From positions 2,480,001-2,544,000 of the forward strand of contig NZ_CP172882.1 in the NCBI RefSeq assembly GCF_050529585.1: a stretch of DNA of 64,000 nt, written 5' to 3'. The notes under the pieces were generated by a model. That model saw nothing but the letters and a program-made list of their open reading frames with translations. It had not been told where the DNA came from and did not search any database. The translations under genes and the position numbers were made by a program. This document shows positions 17,197-26,328 of the stretch, piece after piece (position 1 is the stretch's first letter; the number at the start of each line of letters is the position of its first letter). This DNA comes from Enterococcus_D sp050529585 (GTDB lineage Bacteria > Bacillota > Bacilli > Lactobacillales > Enterococcaceae).

Positions 17197-19821
17197 TTAT
17201 TTCATCCATTCAATTATTTGATATTCATACGGTGCCAATACATGTTTTCCGATTGTCAAAGTAACATCATTAAGACGTTCCCGTCCTTCTTTTTCTATAA
17301 AATAAGTTGTTTTGACTGATTCCATATTTACTATCCACAACTGAATGTACGTTTTAGATTCGCGTCGGTATTTCACCAAACCATTTGCTGTACGAGCCCA
17401 CTCACGATCAGATTCAAAAGGGATAATTTCCTTTTCACAAAAGTCTTTCCACAATTGACTTGATCTTAAATCTCGGGGAACACCTCCTAGATAGAGTACT
17501 TCTCCGGCACCCTTCTTTTGTTTGGATATCACTGTACGATTGCCAACAGTTGCTTCTATTGTGCCATCAATTCGCAAGTCAAAGACAGTGACTAATCGAT
17601 CCAAAGGTTCTAAATGATGCTGATATCGGATAGAACAACTATTTTCCGATGTCTGATATTGTTGGATCTGATCAAATCCAAGCCATTCTCCTAAACGATC
17701 TAAACCATTTGTGGCTGGCCATGCTAATTCCTTGGTCCGATCACCCGTCATCGGTCCCAGTATCAGCTTACCGCCCTTATCTGTGAAAGCTGCAAATTTT
17801 TCAAGCAATGTTGGACTAATCCAGCGAACAAAAGGTGCCAAAACAACATCATAATCCTCTAAAGGACTATTTTCTTGAATAATTTCTAAGCTGATTCCTT
17901 GGCGAATCAAACTACCATAAAATTCGGTAAATAGACCACGATAGTCATAAACGCCTCCATGATCGATCGTATAAAACCGTTTCGAATAATCTGAGTACAT
18001 GATAGCTATTTTTGCTGGCACATAAGTTGTTTCAGCCAAAAGCGGAACGATTTGTTTTTTTAGCTGACCAATACGGACAACGTCCTCATAGCCACGATCT
18101 GGCTCACCCCAAGCAGTTAAAACGGCACTATGGGGCTGCTCCACACCAAAGCGATGTCCGCGAAAATGCCAAAAACAAAACGATTTCAGGTTACCAGCAT
18201 AACCAATGAATGCCTCACTTGTAACGAATCCGCGGGGACGAGGAGATGCATAATTTTCAATATGTCCTGCGTTTGCCGTACACGTTTCTAGCAACAACAT
18301 TTCCTTATTTCCGGGTTTAACATTCCGCCATCGGTCCAAGTTCATCGTATACGCTGGATAATTGTCTGCCGGTGGATAAGTATCAAATCCAGCAACATCT
18401 AAATCTGCAAATAATTCATCATTTTGCAAATTAAAACCAAAGGCTGAATTATGAGTAATTGGTAAAGCCGTCTCCATACGGATGAAGTGACAAAGATCAT
18501 GCGCAAATTCATTTAACGTATCTGTTGTAAAACGACGAAATGCATTCATCAATGAGGAATTATGCAAGAATGGCGTGGCTAACGGCAAGATCACATCATC
18601 AAACGCATCGTACCACTCACTCCACACGGTCGTGCCCCAACGTTTATTTAAGTTTGTCACGGTTTGATAGGTATCTTTTAAATACTGATGCCAACGGGTT
18701 TGGCAAGATGTACAATAACAAAGATCGACATGGCACTTAAATTCATTATCTAGTTGCAGCATAACTACATTCTCATGTTTTTCGGCAATCTCAGCGATTT
18801 TCCTCGTCAATCGATAGGCATAGCGGCGAAAATCCTCATTGTTTGTACATACATGCTGTCTTGAACCATGGTGCATTTTGGTCCCATCTTGATTTGTGAC
18901 CAACGCCTCTGGATATTGCTTTGTAAACCAACGAGGAGGTGTTGGTGTTGGAATACACAAACAAACATCGATACCATTTGTTTGATACTGCTTTAAGACC
19001 CGTTCTAACAACTCAAAATCATATTCGCCAGGTTTCGGCTCAAGATCACGCCACATAAATTCACCAATCCTAGCAAAATTCATCCCTATTTGTTTCATGG
19101 TTTGAATATCAGATTGCATGATTTCTTCCGACCAAACTTCTGGATACATACACGCACCATAATAAGTATTCGAAAATAACGACTGCTCATTCATGTACGC
19201 TTGTAAACGTATGCTCACGTAACGAGCAACCATATGCGCTCCTGACTGGGAAAAGTGTGTGTTATCTGCCAAACCTGCAGGATAATTAGGATTCTCTCCA
19301 GGTTTTAACCAAACAAATAACGCTTTGGAAGCTTCTAAACCTAAAGATTCATAATAATGATAGGTATACCGATTTAAATCAAACAGAGCAACTTCTTCAA
19401 TACGACTAAGCTCTTTTAAGACTGGTTGGAATTCTGATAAAGTATGTGCCAACTGCCCTTCGTCCCCTACACGTCGCTCAACAGGGGTACATATGATTGG
19501 AATGCCTGCTTTATCTTTGATTCGTCTAATTATATCTGTTAAAAAAGCAACATATTCTTCAATCGTGACTTTATTTTTTTCTTTTTGATCATTGTGTCCA
19601 AATTGCAACAGAACGATTGTCTGTGGGTCCACTTCCTGCATCAATTTAGCAAGTCTACCTTCTTCGATAAATGAACGAGTCGTACTGCCGTTTTTCGCAA
19701 AATTATGCACGGTGACTTCGGGCGATAAATAGCTAGGCAATGCTTGGCCCCAACCCATCATTGGTTGCTGATCAACAGGGTAATCCGCCATCGTGGAATC
19801 TCCAGCTAAGACGATTTTCAT
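17197..19821 (-). CDS. Bifunctional SGNH acetylesterase (YesT-like) - GH42 beta-galactosidase (YesZ-like) fusion
   Basis: One 874-residue polypeptide with two catalytic modules. Residues 1-215 form an SGNH/CE12 rhamnogalacturonan-acetylesterase-type domain: nucleophile S9 in AGDST, G75-HND, and D186/H189 in ADNTHF. Residues about 217-874 form a GH42 beta-galactosidase: zinc cluster Cys325, 368, 370, 373, acid/base E360 in LDNE, and probable nucleophile E512 in LLLETCT. In B. subtilis these are separate genes, yesT and yesZ. No signal peptide, so it acts in the cytoplasm on imported oligosaccharides. GGAGGA precedes the ATG. Confidence 0.88.
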   Translation of the reverse strand: MKIVLAGDSTMADYPVDQQPMMGWGQALPSYLSPEVTVHNFAKNGSTTRSFIEEGRLAKLMQEVDPQTIVLLQFGHNDQKEKNKVTIEEYVAFLTDIIRRIKDKAGIPIICTPVERRVGDEGQLAHTLSEFQPVLKELSRIEEVALFDLNRYTYHYYESLGLEASKALFVWLKPGENPNYPAGLADNTHFSQSGAHMVARYVSIRLQAYMNEQSLFSNTYYGACMYPEVWSEEIMQSDIQTMKQIGMNFARIGEFMWRDLEPKPGEYDFELLERVLKQYQTNGIDVCLCIPTPTPPRWFTKQYPEALVTNQDGTKMHHGSRQHVCTNNEDFRRYAYRLTRKIAEIAEKHENVVMLQLDNEFKCHVDLCYCTSCQTRWHQYLKDTYQTVTNLNKRWGTTVWSEWYDAFDDVILPLATPFLHNSSLMNAFRRFTTDTLNEFAHDLCHFIRMETALPITHNSAFGFNLQNDELFADLDVAGFDTYPPADNYPAYTMNLDRWRNVKPGNKEMLLLETCTANAGHIENYASPRPRGFVTSEAFIGYAGNLKSFCFWHFRGHRFGVEQPHSAVLTAWGEPDRGYEDVVRIGQLKKQIVPLLAETTYVPAKIAIMYSDYSKRFYTIDHGGVYDYRGLFTEFYGSLIRQGISLEIIQENSPLEDYDVVLAPFVRWISPTLLEKFAAFTDKGGKLILGPMTGDRTKELAWPATNGLDRLGEWLGFDQIQQYQTSENSCSIRYQHHLEPLDRLVTVFDLRIDGTIEATVGNRTVISKQKKGAGEVLYLGGVPRDLRSSQLWKDFCEKEIIPFESDREWARTANGLVKYRRESKTYIQLWIVNMESVKTTYFIEKEGRERLNDVTLTIGKHVLAPYEYQIIEWMK

Positions 19822-19895
19822 TTCTTTTTTTCCTCCATCTATTCTTTCATAAGATTTTCGTCAATTCATTCTTATGCTATCTTTAAGCATTTTAT

Positions 19896-19909
19896 AGAAA
19901 TCGCTTTCT
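19896..19909 (-). promoter_or_regulatory. cre box (CcpA site) of the esterase-GH42 gene
   Basis: AGAAATCGCTTTCT: the outer TG/CA are changed but the core matches. It sits exactly 5 bp downstream of the -10, as do the better cre boxes at 29850 and 31345, which supports it. Confidence 0.55.
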
Positions 19910-19914
19910 TTTTT

Positions 19915-19979
19915 ATTATACAAAACATACAATTGCGAAAATATAGAAAAACCAGAGTAAAAGCTATAAAAATACGAGC
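19915..19979 (-). promoter_or_regulatory. Activator-type promoter with 21-bp direct repeat, esterase-GH42 gene
   Basis: -10 TATAAT (complement of 19915-19920) with no real -35. Upstream are two half-sites AGAGT (19954) and CGAGC (19975), 21 bp apart within an A-rich block that starts CGAAAAT at 19936. The proximal half-site is 34 bases from the -10, identical to the promoters at 29869 and 31364. Probable binding site of the locus two-component regulator. Confidence 0.6.
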
Positions 19980-20001
19980 TTTTCCATAATGTATACCTAA
20001 A

Positions 20002-20214
20002 CTAACTCTGTCTTTTTCGATATTGTCCTGGGGTCATTCCTGTGCACTTTTTAAACAAACGATTGAAGTAGCTCGGATTATACCCTAAGGTTTCTGCTAT
20101 TTCATTGATTTGACGATTGGTTTCCAATAATTGTCTTTTTGCTTCTACAATACGGACATTGGTTAAATAATCAATAAAGTTTACCTGCTTAGCCCGCTTG
20201 AATTCTTTACTCAA
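20002..20214 (-). pseudogene. AraC-family regulator, C-terminal remnant
   Basis: Only the last ~70 residues of an AraC-type double helix-turn-helix remain (NFIDYLTNVRIVEAKRQLL, then INEIAETLGYNPSYFNRLFKK and TGMTPGQYRK). The frame upstream meets stops and no start or sensor domain is found. It may be the wreck of a YesS- or YesN-like regulator of this locus. Confidence 0.75.
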
Positions 20215-20310
20215 AAAGATAGGATCTCACTCAACATTATTATTGAAATTAAAAACCATGAGCTCTTAGGCAATACATCATGCGAATATATTTTTTTGTA
20301 TGAGACATAA

Positions 20311-20374
20311 ACAAACTACTTTCAATCTTCTCATAAGCGGCTAACAACCGCTTACCAGACCGAAAGTAGCTTGT
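20311..20374 (-). terminator. Branched hairpin downstream of the isomerase gene
   Basis: Outer stem ACAAACTACTTTC (20311-20323) / GAAAGTAGCTTGT (20362-20374) with an inner stem TAAGCGG / CCGCTTA. Lies about 125 bp past the minus-strand gene end at 20499, so it could end that transcript. Confidence 0.5.
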
Positions 20375-20498
20375 ATACGAAATCTTTTTACTAATATATC
20401 CAGGCATAGAATCATTTTCTTTTTATATGTCATATTTAAAAATTCAATACCAACAGAATTTAAAATCTGTTCTTATCCAAACTATATTGGTGATTTTC

Positions 20499-21329
20499 TT
20501 AATGAAAATCCTCAAGCAACGCGACTGCCCGTTCAATTCCTGCATCTTTTGTTTCTTCCAGTACTATATAACATAACGGTTTCTTTTCCTGCAAGATACT
20601 CAATATTTCTTTATAAGCTATCTGTCCTTCTCCTAATGGAACCGGGACGATCACATTTTTCTCAACTTGATAGTCTTTTAAATGCAGGCAGACAATTTTA
20701 TCTCCAAACATTTCAAACGCCTCTTTAACAATTGATACTTGCTCTGCAGCCGTTTCTGCTGTGATCAAGTTGGTTGGGTCATAGATAATCCCTAAGTAAG
20801 GCGATGGTACCCGTTCAATCAATTCTGCTATCCGATGATTTGAATATAATGGATGATTCAATCCCGCTTCAATACCGACCATGGTTTGATGTTGCTCACC
20901 GACAGAAACCAAACGTTGAACCACTTCTATTAAATCATCAAAAACATCATCGTTGAAATTTGCCTCACTATACCCAAGTTCCGCAAGAACAGAGCCTGTT
21001 TCCGAAGCAACCATTGATGCGCCAAAATATCGTGCATGGAACAAGTATTGTTCAAATTTTTTAAGTATGTCTTCTCTGGTTGCTGCATCTGGATGAATCA
21101 AATTGCTATAACAACTTAACAATGCGATTTGAATATGTTTTGCTTCGAATGTCTGTTTAAAAAAAGTGCCCATCCCCGGATTGATTTTATCTGCTGCACT
21201 CCATTCAGGAAAAGACGCACTTAATGCGAATTGCACATTGCCGATATTTTTTGATGCAATCGCTTCAGCTAATTGCTCAGGCTTAGATATCCCTGATACA
21301 TCATGACCTCTAACTGCAAGATTAAGCAT
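20499..21329 (-). CDS. Xylose-isomerase-like TIM-barrel sugar isomerase/epimerase
   Basis: Cytoplasmic AP-endonuclease-2-type TIM barrel (276 aa), related to sugar-phosphate isomerases and epimerases. Typical metal-ligand segments: VGIEAGLNHP (Glu), IIYDPTNL (Asp), VCLHLKDY (His) and a C-terminal VLEET. The exact sugar cannot be read; the setting suggests a uronate or rhamnose derivative released by the GH28/GH105/GH115 enzymes. AAGAAAGGAAT lies upstream of the ATG. A 139-bp gap with GATAGC repeats separates it from the GH28 gene. Confidence 0.8.
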   Translation of the reverse strand: MLNLAVRGHDVSGISKPEQLAEAIASKNIGNVQFALSASFPEWSAADKINPGMGTFFKQTFEAKHIQIALLSCYSNLIHPDAATREDILKKFEQYLFHARYFGASMVASETGSVLAELGYSEANFNDDVFDDLIEVVQRLVSVGEQHQTMVGIEAGLNHPLYSNHRIAELIERVPSPYLGIIYDPTNLITAETAAEQVSIVKEAFEMFGDKIVCLHLKDYQVEKNVIVPVPLGEGQIAYKEILSILQEKKPLCYIVLEETKDAGIERAVALLEDFH

Positions 21330-21398
21330 TGTTTTATTCCTTTCTTATTATGTCTTTTGCTCATTATTCCTAATGATACACAAGATTCCTTTTGAATT

Positions 21399-21425
21399 TG
21401 ATAGCGCTATCTTTAAACGATAGCA
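21399..21425 (-). promoter_or_regulatory. GATAGC repeat cluster / cre-like palindrome
   Basis: GATAGCGCTATC (21400-21411) is a perfect 12-bp palindrome inside a cre-like TGATAGCGCTATCT. A third copy GATAGC follows at 21420-21425, making GCTATC-7-GATAGC. Either a CcpA site or an operator for a local regulator. Confidence 0.45.
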
Positions 21426-21468
21426 TATCTGCCTCAAGAAAACGATCAATTATCGCTTTTTTCTATCT

Positions 21469-22725
21469 TCACCTTTCATACACATCGTTTTCACCTGTGG
21501 TTACCTCCAAAGCAGTCACTGCGACTTTTTGAAAATCCATCTGATTCACACCACTAATTTTTCCATATTCGTAGGCCTCGATCGTTACGTCTTTGAACCG
21601 TAACTGTTCGATTGGCGCAGATACATTCCCTTCAATGAAAAAAGCACGAGAACGACTACTTTTTGGATCGTTGACAACAGATACTTGTTCAATCGAAATA
21701 TCGGTTACTCTGGCGGGACCAATGGAATAATTACTTGTTCCAACTAGTTTATACCAATAATCTGGGATCTCTCCTTGATACCCATGGGGGATCGTCGCAT
21801 AGCTATACTCCGGGTACCAATCCGTTTGGATCAGAAATGGAAATTGGACATTCTTCATGTTTAGATCCGATACTGCTATTTTCCGAATGAATCCCCCTCG
21901 ATCATTGGCTGACTTGATTCTAAAGCCCACACCAGTTCCATCAAATTGAATCCGCTGTATCTGTATATCTTCAATACCACCTGAAGTTTCACTGCCTATC
22001 GTGATACCAGATCCTTTGCCAAGATGACAGTCTCTGATGATAATATTTCGACAAATGGTTTGGTTTTCCCGCGCTTCTTTTCCCCTTCCTGCCTTGATAC
22101 AAATATTGTCATCGTTGCAAGATACATAGACATTTTGTACGATAACATTTTCTGATGAATCAATATCGATACCGTCCGTACTAGGTCCTTTAGAATTGAT
22201 GATATGGATTCCGTCGATCAATACATCTTTTGCGTAGGTCACTTGTGTATTCCAAAAACCCGACTGTTCAGAATGAATTCCCTTGATTTCGACCCCTTGA
22301 CTGCGATAAACCAAGATATTCCGTGGTCGTTTGCAATCATAATCTGCTGCCCAACGCAAACCTTTTTGGGCATAGTCAGCCATCATACCACTTTTTTCAT
22401 CTTCTCCCCAAAATTTTCGCCACCAATGTGCACCTTGACCGTCAATTTTACCAGTGCCTGAAATCACAACATTCTTTGCCTCAACAACATTCAAAATCGC
22501 GGCTGGCCAATCCATATCCACCCCAGCAACACGATTATGAAATGCTGGATAATCAGTCAATTTTGGGCTGCCATAGAGGGTTGTTTCGGCTGATAAAACA
22601 AAGTGTACATGGCTTTTGATGAAAATAGCGCCAACTAAGTATTCACCTGCTGGTGTGATCACTTGACCATTCGTTAAAGAAGCATGGTCTATTTGTGCCT
22701 GTAACTCTTCTGTAATATCCTTCAT
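21469..22725 (-). CDS. GH28 family glycoside hydrolase with Ser in place of catalytic-motif His
   Basis: Right-handed parallel beta-helix hydrolase (418 aa) of the polygalacturonase/rhamnogalacturonan hydrolase family. Motifs: STDGID (182-187, D184), NDDN (204-207, D205/D206) and RIK (269-271). The usual GHG motif is GSG (238-240), so the conserved His is Ser239. No signal peptide: cytoplasmic. It may cut GalA linkages in rhamnogalacturonan oligomers rather than polygalacturonate. Downstream of GH115 in the same direction, 24 bp gap. AAGGAAGGG precedes the ATG. Confidence 0.85.
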   Translation of the reverse strand: MKDITEELQAQIDHASLTNGQVITPAGEYLVGAIFIKSHVHFVLSAETTLYGSPKLTDYPAFHNRVAGVDMDWPAAILNVVEAKNVVISGTGKIDGQGAHWWRKFWGEDEKSGMMADYAQKGLRWAADYDCKRPRNILVYRSQGVEIKGIHSEQSGFWNTQVTYAKDVLIDGIHIINSKGPSTDGIDIDSSENVIVQNVYVSCNDDNICIKAGRGKEARENQTICRNIIIRDCHLGKGSGITIGSETSGGIEDIQIQRIQFDGTGVGFRIKSANDRGGFIRKIAVSDLNMKNVQFPFLIQTDWYPEYSYATIPHGYQGEIPDYWYKLVGTSNYSIGPARVTDISIEQVSVVNDPKSSRSRAFFIEGNVSAPIEQLRFKDVTIEAYEYGKISGVNQMDFQKVAVTALEVTTGENDVYER

Positions 22726-22749
22726 AATACCCTTCCTTCTTGCTTTTGT

Positions 22750-25700
22750 TTATGATTTATTTTTTGTTTCACTTGATTCGTGCCATTCATCATCTGACAA
22801 CGGCAATCTGTCTTGATTCGTGATAAAAATACGATCGATTTTCACATTTGCGCTCTTCCCATGAATGCCAATGACATGTTTTCCTTTTGATAAATGAACA
22901 GTAGCCACATGGTTCCAATGCCAAATCGATGTCGTCAAGAAATGAAATAATCCTTTTGTTGTCGCACGCAAAGGTTCATTTAATGCTTCACCGTTTATAG
23001 TCAACGCAATTTTATCACTATACTTACTATCATATTTCAGCAGTAGCCAAAGATGATAATTACTCGATTGTTTGAGCTCAATGTGATAGTACAAAGAAGG
23101 CGCAGTCGATGGATTTTGCCATAAAATCCCTTCCTCACCTGAAATAAACATACCTAGACCATGATGATTATTCGTAGGTGTACCAATATGTGTCCAATTC
23201 CCTTTCGTTTCAGCTGGCAGTGCACTTGTATGGTAGGCATATGGTGTTTGGTTGATGACATCTTCGGCTTCGATCAAAATACTCCCCTCTTTATCTTCAT
23301 AAGGATTGTGTCCCCCTTGAATGGAAGCTATACTTTGATCAATATCGTATATAGCTTTTGCAGAACGTTTGTTTTGAACGGTTTTTACCAATTTTGCATG
23401 AATAAAATCTTGTTGATAAAAGGCTTCATTGACATATATCATTTCTGGCAAAGGAATCTCTTCCCAGCTGCTTTGATATTCTTTTTCACAAAATTTTTTT
23501 AATTCATGGGGTAACTGAGGCAACGTTTCATCTCTTGCTTCTTTCTGGTGTACATGATTGGATGGCGGCCCTAATTGAGCATGCTGGTATCCTTTGGTAT
23601 ATATAACAATTTTAGAAATCACAACATATTTATCGAAAGCAATTATTTTTAATGTGTGCGCCCCTTGCGTAAGGTAGGGTAAGCGACAGTAACACTTATC
23701 GACTTCATTTGAAACTGCCTCACGCCACCTTCCTCGATGCTCATCGGTAATTTCCGTCTCCACGATTTGAACCGGATGATCGTCTACTTGGATACCCAAA
23801 CGCAATCTGCCCACTGAATCAAGGGTAGGCATACGAAAAATTTCGATTAAATGGCTCCCTGAAGTGTTCAAAGAAAATCGATAAAAAGTGTATGGTCGAT
23901 CTTTATTCTCAGCATTATGCACAACTGCTTCAAGCGCAGCTCCTTCAAATCTGCCTAAATAAGCACGTACTTGCCATTGGCCTGCTGAAGATCGATACTG
24001 GCCATCGAAATGTGTCGGTGAAAAGGCCAAATAACCATCCGCCTCAATCAAATTCGGTTGTTTTTCAGTAACTACATGTTCTGCAAGCTTTGTCTCAACT
24101 TCGATCATGCTGGTACGGTCATTTGACCACTGAATAACCACTTGACCCGCCAGGGCTGTAAAACACAATGTATCATCAATCTCAATCAGGATACGCTGTT
24201 CAGGAAGATCACTTGTGAGGGTACCGGATGTCAAAGATAGCTTTAACCATTTGGGTGCTTTGATTGAAAACGATAATTGCTCCTTACTTTTATTGGCTAG
24301 TTCTATCCATTTTTGTCGAAGACCATTCTCATCAAAGATCAGCTTATCGACATATTTCCCTCCTTGCCAAATAAAGACCTGGCCTTTTGGTGGGGTTGTT
24401 CGTAATGCGGGCTTTGTCGTCGGATACATGCGCATATTGGGCGGAGGTGCACTTTCTGGGGTCATGATCCCCTTCCACTTGCCGTGAAGCATGCGGTGAT
24501 TATAGTAGAATAAGAGCCATCTTAAATACTGTGTATATTCCGAAGACACTTGCGTATAATAATCTGCTGCTGCCCAATTCTCTCGGTCATAGGACAAAAT
24601 GCTACGGTCAGCAAAATAGTATTCCGCGTTTTTATAATAAGCTGCCTGCACTTTCATTTGAATCAATTGAAAAAAAGCTGGTTTTTCTATCGTTGATAAG
24701 CGTGTTGCTATTTGGTTCATTTGATCGAACAACATCTTGATTTGATTGAGTCTGGCTGCCGCTTCATCTCCAAACGTATTTTGATGAAAAACATGATTGT
24801 CCATCATTTCGATTTTGCGAACATTGATTATCTGTGTAAATCGATTGAACAATGGACCACACGCACACCCAATTTCAGCATGAAATTCTTGACTCAACCA
24901 ATTGCTTAAAAATAGGTTGATATCACTAGTGGACGTCTCTTTGCCCACTTCCCAAGCAAAGCGTGCATAAAATTCAATATCTTGTTCAATCCCCTTGATC
25001 GAACCGACATTTAAAACCCATATTTTTTTGATGCCATTTTCCCATGATTTTCTTAATTCATTTTTCATTTTGGCTAATGGTGTTGAACTGATGAACAGGT
25101 AATGTAAGTTGTTACTTGACCAATACGAGCTATGGTAATATAATCCATGACCGCCCTTTCTCTTTTGTTCTCTTTCATTAGGATAACGCCGCATATAACC
25201 GTAATTATCATTTGACCAAATAATCGTGACTTCTTCCGGTATTTTTAATCCAGCGTCATAATAGGTCAATACTTCTTTGTATGGAATCATGACTTGGAGC
25301 TGTTCTGCTGCAGGTTTTTTATTTACCTCAGAAATAATTTGTTGCTGATCTGCTATGACTTGTTCTAATAGTGCGATTTTTGCTGCTTGTTTTTCTTTTG
25401 CTGTTAATGTCTGATTTTGATCAATGGCTTCCGTAGTAAATTCTGTATCATGGATGCCCCGCATACCAACGGTGTAACTGACATCATAAGCTTTATTTGC
25501 CTCTACACTCTCACGCCAATATTCCCGTAACTTTTCTTGATTCCATCCTTTGATTGAATAGTCATAAACAACCTGAGGATCCGTATAACCTTTTTGTTCA
25601 AGCCATGGCTGCCATTCATTTTGATTGCTTCTTAGTAACATATCACAGTGCGATGTACCGATAATGATGCCCCGTGCATGAGCGAGGCGTGCATGTTCAG

Positions 25701-26319
25701 GATTTTGATTAAAATAATTCACATGCATGGCCGGCCAGAGATAGTTGACCTTTAAGCGCAACATCAAATCGAATATATGTCCATACGTTTCTAAACCAAT
25801 CGTTCCATCACTAGTATGTAACTTGGCCCAGAGGTCTAGTGATTCTTCATCATTGATAAAGAAACCACGATATTTTACTGAAGGATAGTCTAGTTGGTAA
25901 TAATCCTTAGGAAGTAAGAAATTGTCTTTGTGTTTGATCGGCACATCAGCAAAAAAATGCCATGGAGAAACACCAACTTGGCGGATAAAGTCATAAATAC
26001 CATAAATTGTTCCCCGAGGATCTCCGCCAATGATCCATAACTTTTGTTCAAATAAAGTGATGAGATAACATTCCCAAATAAGCTTCCCTTCACTATCCAG
26101 TAAACCAGAGAGATCCGGATAAAAAGGCAAGTGATGGATTTGATCATAGCTGGATATGACAATTTCTGCTGTTTGAAAGGAGCCGTCACGTACCTCTTTG
26201 CTAAAAACGGTTTCTAAATCTTGCTTTAAATCCGTGATTGCATAGTGAATACTAGTTGCTGCAACTGCTTGATACATTGAAATAGTGCTTTGTCCAAACA
26301 AAATGTGTGTATGTTTCAT
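22750..26319 (-). CDS. GH115 family alpha-glucuronidase-like hydrolase with extra C-terminal domain
   Basis: Large cytoplasmic enzyme (1189 aa). GH115 hallmarks: N-terminal alpha/beta domain (IWIIGGDPRGTIYGIYDF), then the barrel with GLETYGHIFDLMLRLK, NYLWPAMH, IIGTSHCDMLL and WSNDNYGYMRRYP. The GH115 C-terminal domain follows to about residue 900. The last ~170 residues (from about 1010, EAEDVINQ...) resemble a jelly-roll carbohydrate-binding module. GH115 enzymes remove alpha-1,2-linked (4-O-methyl)glucuronate, best known from xylan. Here, amid pectin enzymes, the target may be glucuronate on galactan/arabinogalactan side chains. Starts 9 bp after the GH28 gene. Confidence 0.87.
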   Translation of the reverse strand: MKHTHILFGQSTISMYQAVAATSIHYAITDLKQDLETVFSKEVRDGSFQTAEIVISSYDQIHHLPFYPDLSGLLDSEGKLIWECYLITLFEQKLWIIGGDPRGTIYGIYDFIRQVGVSPWHFFADVPIKHKDNFLLPKDYYQLDYPSVKYRGFFINDEESLDLWAKLHTSDGTIGLETYGHIFDLMLRLKVNYLWPAMHVNYFNQNPEHARLAHARGIIIGTSHCDMLLRSNQNEWQPWLEQKGYTDPQVVYDYSIKGWNQEKLREYWRESVEANKAYDVSYTVGMRGIHDTEFTTEAIDQNQTLTAKEKQAAKIALLEQVIADQQQIISEVNKKPAAEQLQVMIPYKEVLTYYDAGLKIPEEVTIIWSNDNYGYMRRYPNEREQKRKGGHGLYYHSSYWSSNNLHYLFISSTPLAKMKNELRKSWENGIKKIWVLNVGSIKGIEQDIEFYARFAWEVGKETSTSDINLFLSNWLSQEFHAEIGCACGPLFNRFTQIINVRKIEMMDNHVFHQNTFGDEAAARLNQIKMLFDQMNQIATRLSTIEKPAFFQLIQMKVQAAYYKNAEYYFADRSILSYDRENWAAADYYTQVSSEYTQYLRWLLFYYNHRMLHGKWKGIMTPESAPPPNMRMYPTTKPALRTTPPKGQVFIWQGGKYVDKLIFDENGLRQKWIELANKSKEQLSFSIKAPKWLKLSLTSGTLTSDLPEQRILIEIDDTLCFTALAGQVVIQWSNDRTSMIEVETKLAEHVVTEKQPNLIEADGYLAFSPTHFDGQYRSSAGQWQVRAYLGRFEGAALEAVVHNAENKDRPYTFYRFSLNTSGSHLIEIFRMPTLDSVGRLRLGIQVDDHPVQIVETEITDEHRGRWREAVSNEVDKCYCRLPYLTQGAHTLKIIAFDKYVVISKIVIYTKGYQHAQLGPPSNHVHQKEARDETLPQLPHELKKFCEKEYQSSWEEIPLPEMIYVNEAFYQQDFIHAKLVKTVQNKRSAKAIYDIDQSIASIQGGHNPYEDKEGSILIEAEDVINQTPYAYHTSALPAETKGNWTHIGTPTNNHHGLGMFISGEEGILWQNPSTAPSLYYHIELKQSSNYHLWLLLKYDSKYSDKIALTINGEALNEPLRATTKGLFHFLTTSIWHWNHVATVHLSKGKHVIGIHGKSANVKIDRIFITNQDRLPLSDDEWHESSETKNKS

Positions 26320-26328
26320 TGATTCTCC

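Noticed and set aside
23161..23502. 113-codon plus-strand frame inside the GH115 gene
   Set aside because: Antisense shadow; no start signals.
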